Assembly (NCBI GenBank): GCA_029553165.1
Contig: JAKPCT010000193.1
Coordinates: 18,073 to 82,072 of the forward strand
Reading direction: 5' to 3'
Length of the DNA: 64,000 nucleotides
From: Bacillota bacterium
GTDB taxonomy: Bacteria; Bacillota; UBA4882; UBA8346
The notes under the pieces are model-generated. The model did not search any database. It was given only the letters and a program-made list of their open reading frames with translations, and was not told the DNA's origin. Shown here piece after piece: positions 35,148 through 43,398 of the stretch (position 1 is the stretch's first letter; every line of letters starts with the position of its first letter). Both the position numbers and the translations under genes were made by a program.

Positions 35148-37607
35148 ATGGACGTACAGCGATTTTTAAAAAAACTAACTTCTGATCAATATTATCAAGG
35201 ACAAATTGCGTTTATCAAAGAGTTACCCAGCCGCGAAGCAGTTTACGGGGATGTCAGTCCACCATTACCGGAGACAATCCAACGGTTGCTGTTAGCACGG
35301 GGAATTGAAAAACTATATTCGCATCAAGCGGCGGCGATCAATGCCATTAGAGAGGGTCAACATACCGTTGTAGTTACCGGGACTGCCAGCGGAAAAACGC
35401 TCTGTTACCATCTGCCGGTTTTGGAGCGTTTTGTAAACGACCAACGTTCCCGGGCTTTATTTTTATATCCTACCAAAGCGTTGGCCCAAGACCAGTTGAA
35501 GACGTTGCTCCGTCTTACTGAAAACCTCACCGGACTAAAACCGGTGATGGGCACTTATGATGGCGATACTCCGGTAAGCAGCCGGAAACGGTTACGGGAT
35601 TCGGGAAATTTTATCCTCATCAATCCGGATATGTTACACCAGGGGATCTTGCCCAAACATCCGGGATGGTCGCAGTTTTTCGCTAATTTACATTATGTTG
35701 TGATTGATGAGGTCCATACATACCGGGGGGTTTTTGGCTCTAATGTTGCTAATGTGATCCGGCGCTTAAAACGAATCTGCAGCCACTATGGCAGTCAACC
35801 GGTCTTCATTGCTACTTCGGCAACGATCAATAATCCTTTAGAACACGCTCAGAGTTTACTCGGTTGTGAGATGCAACTGATCAATAACGATGGCGCACCG
35901 CGCGGCAGAAAGTATTTTGTGTTCTGGAATCCGCCGCATTTGGACGAAAGTAAGACCGAACGGAAAAGTGCCAACTCGGAAGCGGCACAGTTAATGACGG
36001 AACTACTGAAGGAACGGATCCCGACGATTACTTTTGCGAAAGCCCGGGTGGTTACGGAGCTGATCTATCGTTATGTCCAGGACCAACTGGAGCGGCAAAG
36101 CCCTTCACTTGCGAAAAAGATTCGCGCTTATCGCGGTGGATACTTACCGGAAGAGCGCCGTGAGATTGAACGACAACTCTTTGAAGGAGAACTCCTTGGA
36201 GTTACCAGTACCAATGCCTTAGAGTTAGGAATTGATATTGGACAGTTGGAGGCTTGTCTGGTGGTTGGGTATCCTGGAACAATTGCTTCCACTTGGCAAC
36301 AAGCAGGTCGGGTTGGGCGTGCGAAGGAAGATTCATTAGTGATCTTTATCCCGCATCAAAATCCGATTGACCAGTATTTGATTAAAAATACGGCCTACTT
36401 TTTTGAACAGAATCCGGAAACCGCAGTGATCGATCCCAACAATCCTCATATCTTATTGGGACACTTGCGAAGTGCTGCGTTTGAAGCACCATTGACAGCC
36501 GGTGATTGTTATCAGTTTGGCGAATATGCTTTGGCATTGATGGAACTGCTGGGTGAGGCAGGGCAACTCAAGGAGATGGGCGCTAAGTGGTACTGGCGGA
36601 CTACCGGTTTTCCGGCCGCAGATGTTAGTTTGCGGAATATTTCTGATAATGTCTTTAGTATTGTCGATCTCTCAAACAATAAAGTGATCGGGACACTGGA
36701 TGAGTTAAGCGCTTATCAGCAGATTTATACCGAAGCGATCTATCTCCATGATGGTGAGACCTACTTTGTCAAAGAGATGAATGTACCCCAGAAGATCTCT
36801 TATGTTGAAAAACTGGAGGTTGATTACTATACCCAATCAATTACCGAAGTACAGATAACCGTCTGTTCAACGGATCTCGAACAGCAGTTGGAGAAGGCAA
36901 CAGTTGGATTTGGCGGGGTTGAGGTGATGATCAAACCATACCTGTTTCGTAAGATTAAGTTCGGTTCCCGGGACAGTATCGGATTTGGGAAGATTGATCT
37001 TGAACCGCAGGTGATGCAGACCAATGCTTTTTGGTTACTGCCGCCGCCATCAACCCTTAATCTGGTTAAAAGCTTTGGCAAGGACCCGGTCGAGAGTATG
37101 CTGGCAATAGCGAATGTGCTTACCGAAGTTTTACCATTCTTAGTAATGTGTGATACCAGTGATATTGGATCCATTGTTGATCTGGCTAATCATGGCGCTC
37201 CGGCGCTCTTTGTTTATGATAAATATCCGGGTGGCATCGGATTTGCCCATCGCTCGTTTGAGAAAGTAGCCGCAGTTTGTTTGGCAGCCTGTAATTTAAT
37301 CACTAGTTGTCAGTGTGATTCAGGGTGTCCGTCTTGTGTTGGTTCACCGTTACCACCCAATCCGCAGTTGGATCCGGACACTGCCGGTAAAGGGCGAATC
37401 CCTGATAAAGAAGGTGCACTGGTGATCCTTCATGACCTGTTAGGGTTGGAACCATATATCCCAACTTCGATCCGGAGCAGTAACAGTAGTGTAAAAAACT
37501 CAAGTGATTCGATCGAATATCCGAAACTAGTAAGGTTACCGGAGAAGATTGAGGAACAACTACGTCAAAAACTGGCAGGTATCAAGCGCAATCCCAAGAA
37601 TTCTTAA
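35148..37607 (+). CDS. mrfA: MrfA/YprA-like DEAD/DEAH helicase with DUF1998
   Basis: About 819 residues. Helicase motifs: HQAAAINAI (Q-like), TGTASGKT (I), LYPTKALAQDQ (Ia), IDEVHTYR (II), ATSATI (III), TNALELGIDIG and WQQAGRVGR (V, VI). The C-terminal DUF1998 region ends with the four-Cys cluster CQCDSGCPSC. B. subtilis MrfA (YprA) repairs mitomycin-type DNA damage with the exonuclease MrfB. Here no mrfB-like gene follows; mtnP begins 12 bases on. The ATG at 35148 is preceded by GGTGG; an open frame goes back to 35133. Identification is good, partner missing. Confidence 0.88.
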   Translation: MDVQRFLKKLTSDQYYQGQIAFIKELPSREAVYGDVSPPLPETIQRLLLARGIEKLYSHQAAAINAIREGQHTVVVTGTASGKTLCYHLPVLERFVNDQRSRALFLYPTKALAQDQLKTLLRLTENLTGLKPVMGTYDGDTPVSSRKRLRDSGNFILINPDMLHQGILPKHPGWSQFFANLHYVVIDEVHTYRGVFGSNVANVIRRLKRICSHYGSQPVFIATSATINNPLEHAQSLLGCEMQLINNDGAPRGRKYFVFWNPPHLDESKTERKSANSEAAQLMTELLKERIPTITFAKARVVTELIYRYVQDQLERQSPSLAKKIRAYRGGYLPEERREIERQLFEGELLGVTSTNALELGIDIGQLEACLVVGYPGTIASTWQQAGRVGRAKEDSLVIFIPHQNPIDQYLIKNTAYFFEQNPETAVIDPNNPHILLGHLRSAAFEAPLTAGDCYQFGEYALALMELLGEAGQLKEMGAKWYWRTTGFPAADVSLRNISDNVFSIVDLSNNKVIGTLDELSAYQQIYTEAIYLHDGETYFVKEMNVPQKISYVEKLEVDYYTQSITEVQITVCSTDLEQQLEKATVGFGGVEVMIKPYLFRKIKFGSRDSIGFGKIDLEPQVMQTNAFWLLPPPSTLNLVKSFGKDPVESMLAIANVLTEVLPFLVMCDTSDIGSIVDLANHGAPALFVYDKYPGGIGFAHRSFEKVAAVCLAACNLITSCQCDSGCPSCVGSPLPPNPQLDPDTAGKGRIPDKEGALVILHDLLGLEPYIPTSIRSSNSSVKNSSDSIEYPKLVRLPEKIEEQLRQKLAGIKRNPKNS

Positions 37608-37619
37608 GGAGGAAAAAAG

Positions 37620-38402
37620 ATGGAGCAGATTAGCTTAGCGTTGATTGGCGGTTCTGGTTTTTATCAGCCCGGGATGTTGGCGGAGACTCGAAATCAGGAG
37701 TTAATTACACCATATGGGAAGGCCAATGTTATCATTGGAAGGCTTAATGATAAATCAATTGCTTTTTTGGCACGTCATGGAGCCGGTCATTCTTTGTTAC
37801 CGCACCAATTAAATTATCGTGCTAATCTTTGGGGTTTAAAGGAGCTTGGTGTTAAAAGAATATTGGCAACCACTGCGGTTGGTAGTTTACAACCGGATTT
37901 GGGACCCGGTTCATTGGTGATCATCGATCAATTTTTGGATTTTACTAAAAATCGGCCGTTGACATTTTTTGAAAATAATGATGTCCATCGCGCACATGTT
38001 GATGTCACTGAACCATACTGCTCTTATCTGCGGGCGGAATTGAAAGCGGCAGCCCAGAGAAGAAATATTCCGGTTCGTTTTGGCGGTTGTTATGTTTGTG
38101 CCGAAGGCCCTCGCTACGAAACTGCGGCTGAGATCAGGATGTATCGGATGCTTGGCGGTGATGTTGTAGGGATGACTGGGGTACCAGAGGTGGTTTTAGC
38201 CCGGGAATTGGGTATCTGTTATGCTAATATCAGTATTATTACCAATTTTGCTGCTGGGATCAACCAACAGCCGTTGACCCACAAAGAAGTGGTGGAGGTC
38301 ATGAATGAAAATCAGGCGAAGTTGCGGACTTTGATTATGGATTGTTTTGCAGCTGAAGATGGTAATTTTGAATGTAATTGTTGTGGCCGTAGCGAGCAAT
38401 AA
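37620..38402 (+). CDS. mtnP: S-methyl-5'-thioadenosine phosphorylase (or related purine phosphorylase)
   Basis: 260 residues of the PNP/MTAP family. Motifs: IGGSGFY at the start, FLARHGAGHSLLPHQLNYRAN, AEGPRYETAAEIRMYR and GMTGVPEVVLARELGICY. It should split methylthioadenosine (or a purine nucleoside) with phosphate in the salvage pathway; the exact purine preference cannot be read. AAGGAGG precedes the ATG. The C-terminus adds a Cys pair (CNCC). It follows mrfA closely and ends at a terminator. Confidence 0.82.
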   Translation: MEQISLALIGGSGFYQPGMLAETRNQELITPYGKANVIIGRLNDKSIAFLARHGAGHSLLPHQLNYRANLWGLKELGVKRILATTAVGSLQPDLGPGSLVIIDQFLDFTKNRPLTFFENNDVHRAHVDVTEPYCSYLRAELKAAAQRRNIPVRFGGCYVCAEGPRYETAAEIRMYRMLGGDVVGMTGVPEVVLARELGICYANISIITNFAAGINQQPLTHKEVVEVMNENQAKLRTLIMDCFAAEDGNFECNCCGRSEQ

Positions 38403-38404
38403 AA

Positions 38405-38432
38405 AGAGACCGATTTAAATCGGTCCTTTTTT
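38405..38432 (+). terminator. Rho-independent terminator of mtnP
   Basis: GACCGATTTAAATCGGTC is a perfect palindromic stem (38408-38425) followed by CTTTTTT. It overlaps the 3' end of the small reverse-strand zinc-ribbon gene. Confidence 0.85.
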
Positions 38433-38546
38433 ATTGCTGGGAATACCATAACGCGGGAAGCTATGGTAGACCTGAAAACATTGCGGGCAGAACCACTTAC
38501 CGTCAGCTGGAAGGAGACGATGGCGGTTGCAGGTTGGACAAAGCAT
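38415..38546 (-). CDS. Small zinc-ribbon protein (43 aa)
   Basis: 43 residues reading MLCPTCNRHRLLPADGKWF then CPQCFQVYHSFPRYGIPS. The two Cys pairs, CPTC (3-6) and CPQC (20-23), make a minimal zinc ribbon. AAGAGGTGA lies about six bases ahead of the ATG, and an AT-rich TATAAT-like stretch is further upstream. The stop lies inside the mtnP terminator stem. It is probably a free-standing small metal-binding protein; function unknown. The clean ribosome site and paired Cys motifs argue for a real gene. Confidence 0.62.
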   Translation of the reverse strand: MLCPTCNRHRLLPADGKWFCPQCFQVYHSFPRYGIPSNKKGPI

Positions 38547-38707
38547 CGCTGTCACCTCTTAACTATAAAGATAGATTATATTATATAAAATGTCTAGTTA
38601 AATGATGCTGGGATTTATGTGAAGATTTGGTTGTGGTTTTATAAAATTTTTCTTGGTGTTCTTTCAATCCCGAAGAGAAATAATAGCTAGGGAAGGAGGG
38701 AATGATT

Positions 38708-38875
38708 TTGGCCAAGAAAAATAAAAAACAAAGTTTTACAAACCAAGGGATGAATTTTAAAATCGCCCGGGAAACCAATCCTCAGGCAGATCCGGAGTTT
38801 GCTTCCGAATTTCCAACCAATACAGGTAAAGCAGGAAAGAATCAGCAGCAGTCGCAGCAGAAGAATCAACAGTAA
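38708..38875 (+). CDS. Gamma-type small acid-soluble spore protein
   Basis: 55 residues: a basic start (AKKNKKQSFTNQG), then NFKIARETNPQADPEFASEF and a Gln/Lys/Asn-rich tail. EFASE is the cleavage motif used by GPR on gamma-type SASPs, so this is probably an amino-acid store in the spore core. It is too short for most gene finders. AGGAGG at 38694 is eight bases from TTG 38708; ATG 38702 is closer to that site (two bases). Together with gpr at the left edge it shows a spore former. A palindrome that can act as terminator follows. Confidence 0.72.
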   Translation: MAKKNKKQSFTNQGMNFKIARETNPQADPEFASEFPTNTGKAGKNQQQSQQKNQQ

Positions 38876-38890
38876 GGATTTTATAATTAA

Positions 38891-38938
38891 AGGGCTGTTG
38901 TTAAACTACTTTTCAAGTAGGGCAACGCCCGTTTTTAT
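38891..38938 (+). terminator. Terminator-like palindrome after the spore protein gene
   Basis: GGGCTGTTG pairs with GCAACGCCC with an inner CTACTTTTCAAGTAG hairpin, then TTTTTATT. It resembles the palindrome after gltX at 40614-40655, sharing the GGGCTGTTG, TTTTCAAGTA and GCAAC blocks, so it may be a repeated element. The rest of 38876-39113 shows no gene and no T-box that I can recognise. Confidence 0.7.
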
Positions 38939-39113
38939 TGATGGGTTAACACTCATAAAGTCTTCCCTTAAGATTCAAGGTATGATATTATTATTTGGGA
39001 TCATTTTGGCATGATTTAGAAACTAAGCAGGACTAATTGATCATACATTTTGTGGTTAATTTTAATTAAACAGCAAGAGCGATTTAAAAAAGTATTTTGA
39101 GGGAGTGGGCTTT

Positions 39114-40586
39114 ATGGATCAACAAGAGGTAAGAACGCGATTTGCCCCGAGTCCGACGGGGTATCTACATATTGGTGGTGCCAGAACGGCAATTTATGAC
39201 TGGTTACTGGCAAAACAAAGAGGCGGAAAGTTTCTCTTAAGGATCGAAGATACAGACCGGAACCGTTTTGTCCCGGATTCGTTAGCGGATATAACTGCCA
39301 GTTTACGTTGGTTAGGATTGGATTGGGACGAAGGACCGGAGGTTGGCGGTGAATATGGACCTTACTTTCAGTCAGAACGGTTAGAGATTTACCACCGTTA
39401 TGCCGAACAGTTAATCAATGAAGGTAAGGCTTATTATTGTTACTGTTCAGCCGAGCGTCTGCAGGAACTGCGTCAAAGTCAACAGCAAGTTGGATATGAT
39501 CGGCATTGCCGGGAGCTTAGTGCCGAAGAGCGGCAGCAATTGGAGCAGAGCGGATGCAAAAAAGTAATCCGCTTTAAGACTCCGTTGTCTGGTAAAACTG
39601 TTGTGAAAGACGGAATCCGTGATGAGATGTCGTTTGATAACAGTACATTGGAAGACTTGGTGTTGATCAAATCTGATGGTTTTCCAACCTATCATTTTGC
39701 AAATGTTGTTGATGATCATTTGATGCAGGTTACGCATGTCTTACGGGGCGAGGAGTGGATTGCGAGCACTCCAGTACATGTTTTGCTGTATCAGGCTTTT
39801 GGCTGGGAACCACCTCAATTTGTTCATTTATCAATCTTTCTGTCTCCTGATGGAAAGGGTAAGTTAAGCAAGCGTCATGGTGCAACCAGTGCCAAAGAAT
39901 ACCGTGAACAAGGCTATTTGCCGGAAGCTTTATTTAACTTCCTGTTATTGTTAGGCTGGAATCCTGGTACTGATCAGGAGATCTTCTCTAAGGAGGAAGC
40001 GATCGCCAGTTTTAGTCTGGAACGGGTCAATGCTTCACCGGTAAGATTTTCTACGGATAAACTTAACTGGCTAAATGGAGTCTATATTCGCAAGTTAACC
40101 CCTGTTGAGCTGGCAAATCGTTGCCTACCGTTTTTACAAAAGCAAGGATTACTGCCCGAACCCTGTCCAGCAGACCGGTTTGATTACCTCGTTTCATTAA
40201 TGCCATTAGTTCAGGAACGCTTAAAATTACTGACGGAGATTGGTGACTGGGTTGATTTCTTCCTCAAAGAAGAGATTGAGACACCTGGTGTTGAGTTGTT
40301 GATTCCCAAAAAGATGGACCAGGCCTTAACTTTAAAAGTGTTGGAGAGTGTCTATACAGCTCTTGAAAAAGTAGATGATAGCTTTAATGAGCAAGAACTT
40401 GAGGCGGCATTACATCATTTGCCGGAACAATTGGAGATTAAGGCCGGACAGTTATTTATGCCATTGAGAGTAGCAATTACCGGGAAGACAGCGACTCCCG
40501 GCATCTATGAAACAATGCATGCTCTTGGGAAAGGACGCGTTTTAAAACGGGTACAAGCGGCGATTGGCAGGTTGAGGGAGGAATAG
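39114..40586 (+). CDS. gltX: Glutamyl-tRNA synthetase
   Basis: 490 residues of a class I synthetase. The HIGH-type motif is in FAPSPTGYLHIGG and the KMSKS-type motif is KLSKRHG; the anticodon-binding helical domain follows. It charges tRNA-Glu (one copy lies at 42.7 kb) and in many Firmicutes also tRNA-Gln for later amidation. Several Cys residues (YCYCSAE and a later Cys) could bind zinc. The ATG at 39114 has AGGGAG upstream; a GTG at 39105 lies inside that site. Confidence 0.96.
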   Translation: MDQQEVRTRFAPSPTGYLHIGGARTAIYDWLLAKQRGGKFLLRIEDTDRNRFVPDSLADITASLRWLGLDWDEGPEVGGEYGPYFQSERLEIYHRYAEQLINEGKAYYCYCSAERLQELRQSQQQVGYDRHCRELSAEERQQLEQSGCKKVIRFKTPLSGKTVVKDGIRDEMSFDNSTLEDLVLIKSDGFPTYHFANVVDDHLMQVTHVLRGEEWIASTPVHVLLYQAFGWEPPQFVHLSIFLSPDGKGKLSKRHGATSAKEYREQGYLPEALFNFLLLLGWNPGTDQEIFSKEEAIASFSLERVNASPVRFSTDKLNWLNGVYIRKLTPVELANRCLPFLQKQGLLPEPCPADRFDYLVSLMPLVQERLKLLTEIGDWVDFFLKEEIETPGVELLIPKKMDQALTLKVLESVYTALEKVDDSFNEQELEAALHHLPEQLEIKAGQLFMPLRVAITGKTATPGIYETMHALGKGRVLKRVQAAIGRLREE

Positions 40587-40613
40587 ATTTTCCTAACCAT
40601 CAAATAAATATTG

Positions 40614-40655
40614 GGCTGTTGCAAACTTTTTCAAGTAAAAGCAACAGCCTTTTTG
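40614..40655 (+). terminator. Rho-independent terminator of gltX
   Basis: GGCTGTTGC and GCAACAGCC form a nine-pair stem over an 18-base loop, followed by TTTTTGCTTT. It shares blocks with the palindrome before gltX (38891-38938). It may also stop the opposing coiled-coil gene. Confidence 0.8.
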
Positions 40656-40689
40656 CTTTCCGATGATGGAAAAACAGTCAAGTGAACGC

Positions 40690-42222
40690 TTATCGATCAA
40701 ATTTAGGCCCGTTTGATGGCGGTGTTTTGTCTGGTTTATAGTTTGATTTGTATTCATTATTCTTTGATTTATAAAAATAATCTTTCTTAAGTTTTTCAAT
40801 TTGTTCAATAACAGTCTCAGGGTTTTTGATGATATTTTCTAACCCTTTAATATTGATAGATGATTTTTTAACAAATGATTCGGGGCATTGTTCTATTGTG
40901 TCAAGAATTTTTATCATATTTTCTCCGGCCTTAATCAAAACGTCTATTTCAAATGCTGTCTTTTGCAGCTCTTTTTTTACAGGCCCATCCGGTATGATAT
41001 CGCTTAAACCATCACATTTTTCTTTAATAATTTTTTCTTTGTCGTTACGTATTTTAATGAGAAAAGTTTCTAATTTAAAATTTCCCGGTATTAGATTGCT
41101 ATCTTCAGCCTGTAATTCAGATATAATTTTATTCAGTTCATATTCAGCAGAATCAAGATACAATTTTAGTGATTTTTCCTGTAAATGTCCGATCTTTTCA
41201 ATACATTCCTCTAAATGGCTTTCTATAGCTTTTTGAAAAAACTTAATGTTGTACTGCTTACTGGTTGGATTAGGATTTTTCTTTGCAATTTGTTCTTGAG
41301 AAGCGCTGAATTTTCCCTCAATTGTTTTGCTTGGATTTTCTTCTTTTATGAGCTTATCCAGTCGAAGGAGGTCGTTGATAAGCTGTTTTTCTTTAAATAA
41401 TTCTTCATTAATTGCTGCAATTAATTCGTTTCTTTTCTGTATCGATCCTCCATTTAGATCAGCACCATTTTTCTCAAGTTCATTCATGATGGATGATTTT
41501 TGTCGCGTAAGACCTTCGGCATCAGTTTCAAGCCCTCCGGGAATAAGAAGCGTCGTTGTAGCTCTATTTTGAGGAGGAATAGTTTTGATGGCGATTTTAA
41601 TATCTTCCAGATGAAGTTTGGTTTCTTGATCGGGATTTTCATTTAGTAGTGCATTAATTTTCATGGATAATTGATCGAGAGGAATCTGGACGCTAATCTG
41701 TTCATTGATGCTTTTATATTGTTCTTCAATTGAGTTTCTGTCCAATGGGCGATTCAACCGAATGGTCTGATTGGTTTCATTAGTGTAATTATTAATAAAG
41801 CGTTCAAGGTCCTTTTCTAAATTAATATAATCATTTTTAAGCTCATCATCATAAAAATATGGATTAGAGCTTTCGTTAAGATGTCTGTTAAATTGTTGCA
41901 GTTTGGTCAGGAGTTCGGAGAGCGGAACATCTTCTTTTAGTGCTTCTTTAAGAGCAGGTATTTGCTGATATAACGACTCCATATTGATACTGAATTCATC
42001 GGGAAGATTGATTTCAATTTGTTGATCCGGATTCTTTTCAAGAGCAGCATTGATATTATTGCGTAATTGTCTAAATTTGGTACTACGAATTATAGCATTG
42101 AGAAATTGTTGATCTTTAATCAAAGCCGGAGATTCACTGCCTGCTAAATTCTTGACTTCTTCATTAAGGATCTTAATATACTCATCAATTTTTACGCTAA
42201 TTTTTTTCAATTCATATTGCAT
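40690..42222 (-). CDS. Hypothetical coiled-coil protein with internal repeats
   Basis: 510 residues, highly charged and Lys/Glu/Asn-rich, with heptad-like helices throughout and no signal peptide or membrane segment. Two segments repeat: INAALEKNPDQ (57-67) with INALLNENPDQ (189-199), and VPLSELL (99-105) with IPLDQLS (180-186). The C-terminus is a basic, Pro/Tyr-rich tail. AAGGAG precedes the ATG at 42222. I do not recognise a family. Its AT-rich codon use and place beside a tRNA cluster suggest an acquired gene. No neighbour indicates a function. Confidence 0.6.
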   Translation of the reverse strand: MQYELKKISVKIDEYIKILNEEVKNLAGSESPALIKDQQFLNAIIRSTKFRQLRNNINAALEKNPDQQIEINLPDEFSINMESLYQQIPALKEALKEDVPLSELLTKLQQFNRHLNESSNPYFYDDELKNDYINLEKDLERFINNYTNETNQTIRLNRPLDRNSIEEQYKSINEQISVQIPLDQLSMKINALLNENPDQETKLHLEDIKIAIKTIPPQNRATTTLLIPGGLETDAEGLTRQKSSIMNELEKNGADLNGGSIQKRNELIAAINEELFKEKQLINDLLRLDKLIKEENPSKTIEGKFSASQEQIAKKNPNPTSKQYNIKFFQKAIESHLEECIEKIGHLQEKSLKLYLDSAEYELNKIISELQAEDSNLIPGNFKLETFLIKIRNDKEKIIKEKCDGLSDIIPDGPVKKELQKTAFEIDVLIKAGENMIKILDTIEQCPESFVKKSSINIKGLENIIKNPETVIEQIEKLKKDYFYKSKNNEYKSNYKPDKTPPSNGPKFDR

Positions 42223-42426
42223 GAAGCTACTCCTTGAAAAATATACAGTAATTTTGATAATAACTGATTTATATTCAAATTCTTCTTATTGGTCAAGGAT
42301 ACCTTCATTTAGGGGATTAGATTTTCAAAGTTCTCTGTGAAAGATTGAACAGAGACAATTAAGTGTCATTAAATTACTTGATAATGGCATCTTAATGATT
42401 GGTATTATCTGCTATTATTCTGTACC

Positions 42427-42455
42427 TTGACTTAATCAAGCGTAGCTGATATAAT
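42427..42455 (+). promoter_or_regulatory. Promoter of the tRNA-Gln/tRNA-Glu cluster
   Basis: TTGACT (42427-42432) and a perfect TATAAT (42450-42455) are 17 bases apart, about 48 bases before tRNA-Gln. The rest of the 42223-42503 gap shows no gene. Confidence 0.8.
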
Positions 42456-42503
42456 ATATTGTGCACATAAAAGCGTGTTAAATGCTATCGACTAATCGTG
42501 CCT

Positions 42504-42577
42504 TGGGGGATCGTCTAGTGGTAGGACAACGGGTTCTGGCCCCGTCAGCGAGGGTTCGAGTCCTTCTCCCCCAGCCA
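42504..42577 (+). tRNA. tRNA-Gln (anticodon CTG)
   Basis: TGGGGGA and TCCCCCA form the acceptor stem, with discriminator G and encoded CCA. The anticodon stem ACGGG/CCCGT encloses TTCTGGC, giving CTG, which reads the CAG glutamine codon. The T arm has GGTTCGAGTCC. It is the first gene of the tRNA transcript. Confidence 0.93.
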
Positions 42578-42616
42578 ATGAAGATTTAGAGGCATTGTCA
42601 AACGAAAAGCTAAAAT

Positions 42617-42676
42617 GGTCTTATCGTCTAGAGGCGTCGTTTGCAAAGCAAACGCAGACACCGCCCTCTCACGGCG
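42617..42676 (+). pseudogene. Truncated tRNA-Glu copy with D-loop hairpin insertion
   Basis: Matches the 5' half of the tRNA-Glu at 42708 through the anticodon stem, but CTAG in the D loop is replaced by about 21 bases containing the perfect hairpin CGTTTGC-AAA-GCAAACG (42638-42654). After ACGGCG the T arm and acceptor 3' strand are lost. It cannot fold as a tRNA. Confidence 0.85.
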
Positions 42677-42707
42677 AAATGTAGGGTCAAACGAAAGTAT
42701 AAATTAT

Positions 42708-42783
42708 GGTCTTATCGTCTAGAGGCCTAGGACACCGCCCTCTCACGGCGGAGACACGGGTTCGAATCCCGTTAAGACTACCA
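42708..42783 (+). tRNA. tRNA-Glu (anticodon CTC)
   Basis: GGTCTTA and TAAGACT form the acceptor stem (first pair G-T), with discriminator A and encoded CCA. The D stem is GTCT/GGAC, the anticodon stem CCGCC/GGCGG around CTCTCAC gives CTC (reads GAG), and the T loop is TTCGAAT. It is the only intact member of a four-copy tandem array. Confidence 0.93.
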
Positions 42784-42793
42784 AACGAATTTC

Positions 42794-42818
42794 AACCACG
42801 GTTATTCCGTGGTTTTTG
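42794..42818 (+). terminator. Terminator after tRNA-Glu
   Basis: AACCACGG and CCGTGGTT pair, followed by TTTTTG. A near-identical terminator lies after the variant copy at 42986-43009, which shows that the tRNA and its terminator were duplicated as one unit. Confidence 0.8.
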
Positions 42819-42867
42819 TATTGTTGGAGATAATAGTCAAAACGAAATTTTAAAGAAAAGTAAATAC

Positions 42868-42975
42868 GGTCTTATCGTCTAGAGGCGACGTTTGCAAAGC
42901 AAACGCGGACACCGCCCTCTCACGGCGGAGACACGGGCATCTTGACAAAGATAACGAATCCCGTTAAGACTACCA
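42868..42975 (+). pseudogene. Expanded tRNA-Glu copy with hairpins inserted in D and T loops
   Basis: Acceptor strands, anticodon stem and loop (CTC), the D-stem strands and CCA are all identical to the intact tRNA-Glu. The D loop carries a hairpin CGTTTGC-AAA-GCAAACG (42889-42905), and the T loop TT is replaced by 17 bases (42938-42954) holding ATCTT-GACA-AAGAT. All four tRNA stems could still form, with two extra helices. It is a pseudo-tRNA or an expanded tRNA-like RNA. Confidence 0.75.
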
Positions 42976-42985
42976 GCAAAATTTA

Positions 42986-43009
42986 AACCACGGAAAACCG
43001 TGGTTTTTT
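42986..43009 (+). terminator. Terminator after the expanded tRNA-Glu copy
   Basis: AACCACGG-AAAA-CCGTGGTT followed by a T-run, a near copy of the terminator at 42794-42818 with a shorter loop. Confidence 0.8.
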
Positions 43010-43067
43010 GTATTGCAGGAAATAATTGTCAGGAAATTGGGACGAAATTTTGCAGAAAAGAAAATAT

Positions 43068-43085
43068 GGTTCTATCGTCTAGATG
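43068..43085 (+). pseudogene. 5' fragment of a fourth tRNA-Glu copy
   Basis: GGTTCTATCGTCTAGATG matches the first bases of the tRNA-Glu with a few changes, preceded by the same flank seen before the other copies (AACGAAATTTT...AAAAGAAAATA). Nothing tRNA-like remains after it. Confidence 0.65.
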
Positions 43086-43152
43086 ATGTAATCTGATTGC
43101 AATTATAGTAAAAAAACATAATGCAATATTTTTGAAATAGATTACATAATTA

Positions 43153-43182
43153 TTGTATTTTTATTAAAAATTATGCTATTAT
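43153..43182 (+). promoter_or_regulatory. Possible promoter of the MBOAT operon
   Basis: TTGTAT (43153-43158) and TATTAT (43177-43182) with an 18-base spacer, in an AT-rich 313-base gap (43086-43398) that holds no gene. It would give a leader of about 210 bases before the MBOAT start codon. The AT-richness makes chance matches likely. Confidence 0.35.
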
Positions 43183-43398
43183 ATGTAAAGTGGGTTAATT
43201 TTTTATTAATATAATGTAACAAAAAAGTAATAAGATTCCAAGAATATAATTTTATTGAAAAGAATGCGAGAGTGGGTGGTCAAAAAATTTTTTTATTGAT
43301 TTTTAAGTCCTGGCATAATCACAGAACTACTTATCTTCTATATATTTAATTGGAATTTGCAGTAAAATTTTAATTTATGATATGAAAGGTGTTATCCA

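Noticed and set aside
38939..39113. T-box leader ahead of gltX
   Set aside because: No T-box sequence, specifier hairpin or antiterminator is visible; the only palindrome belongs to the spore protein gene.
42868..42975. Functional tRNA-Glu with introns
   Set aside because: The inserts lie in the D and T loops, not next to the anticodon where tRNA introns usually sit, and the bacterial group I type would be far longer.
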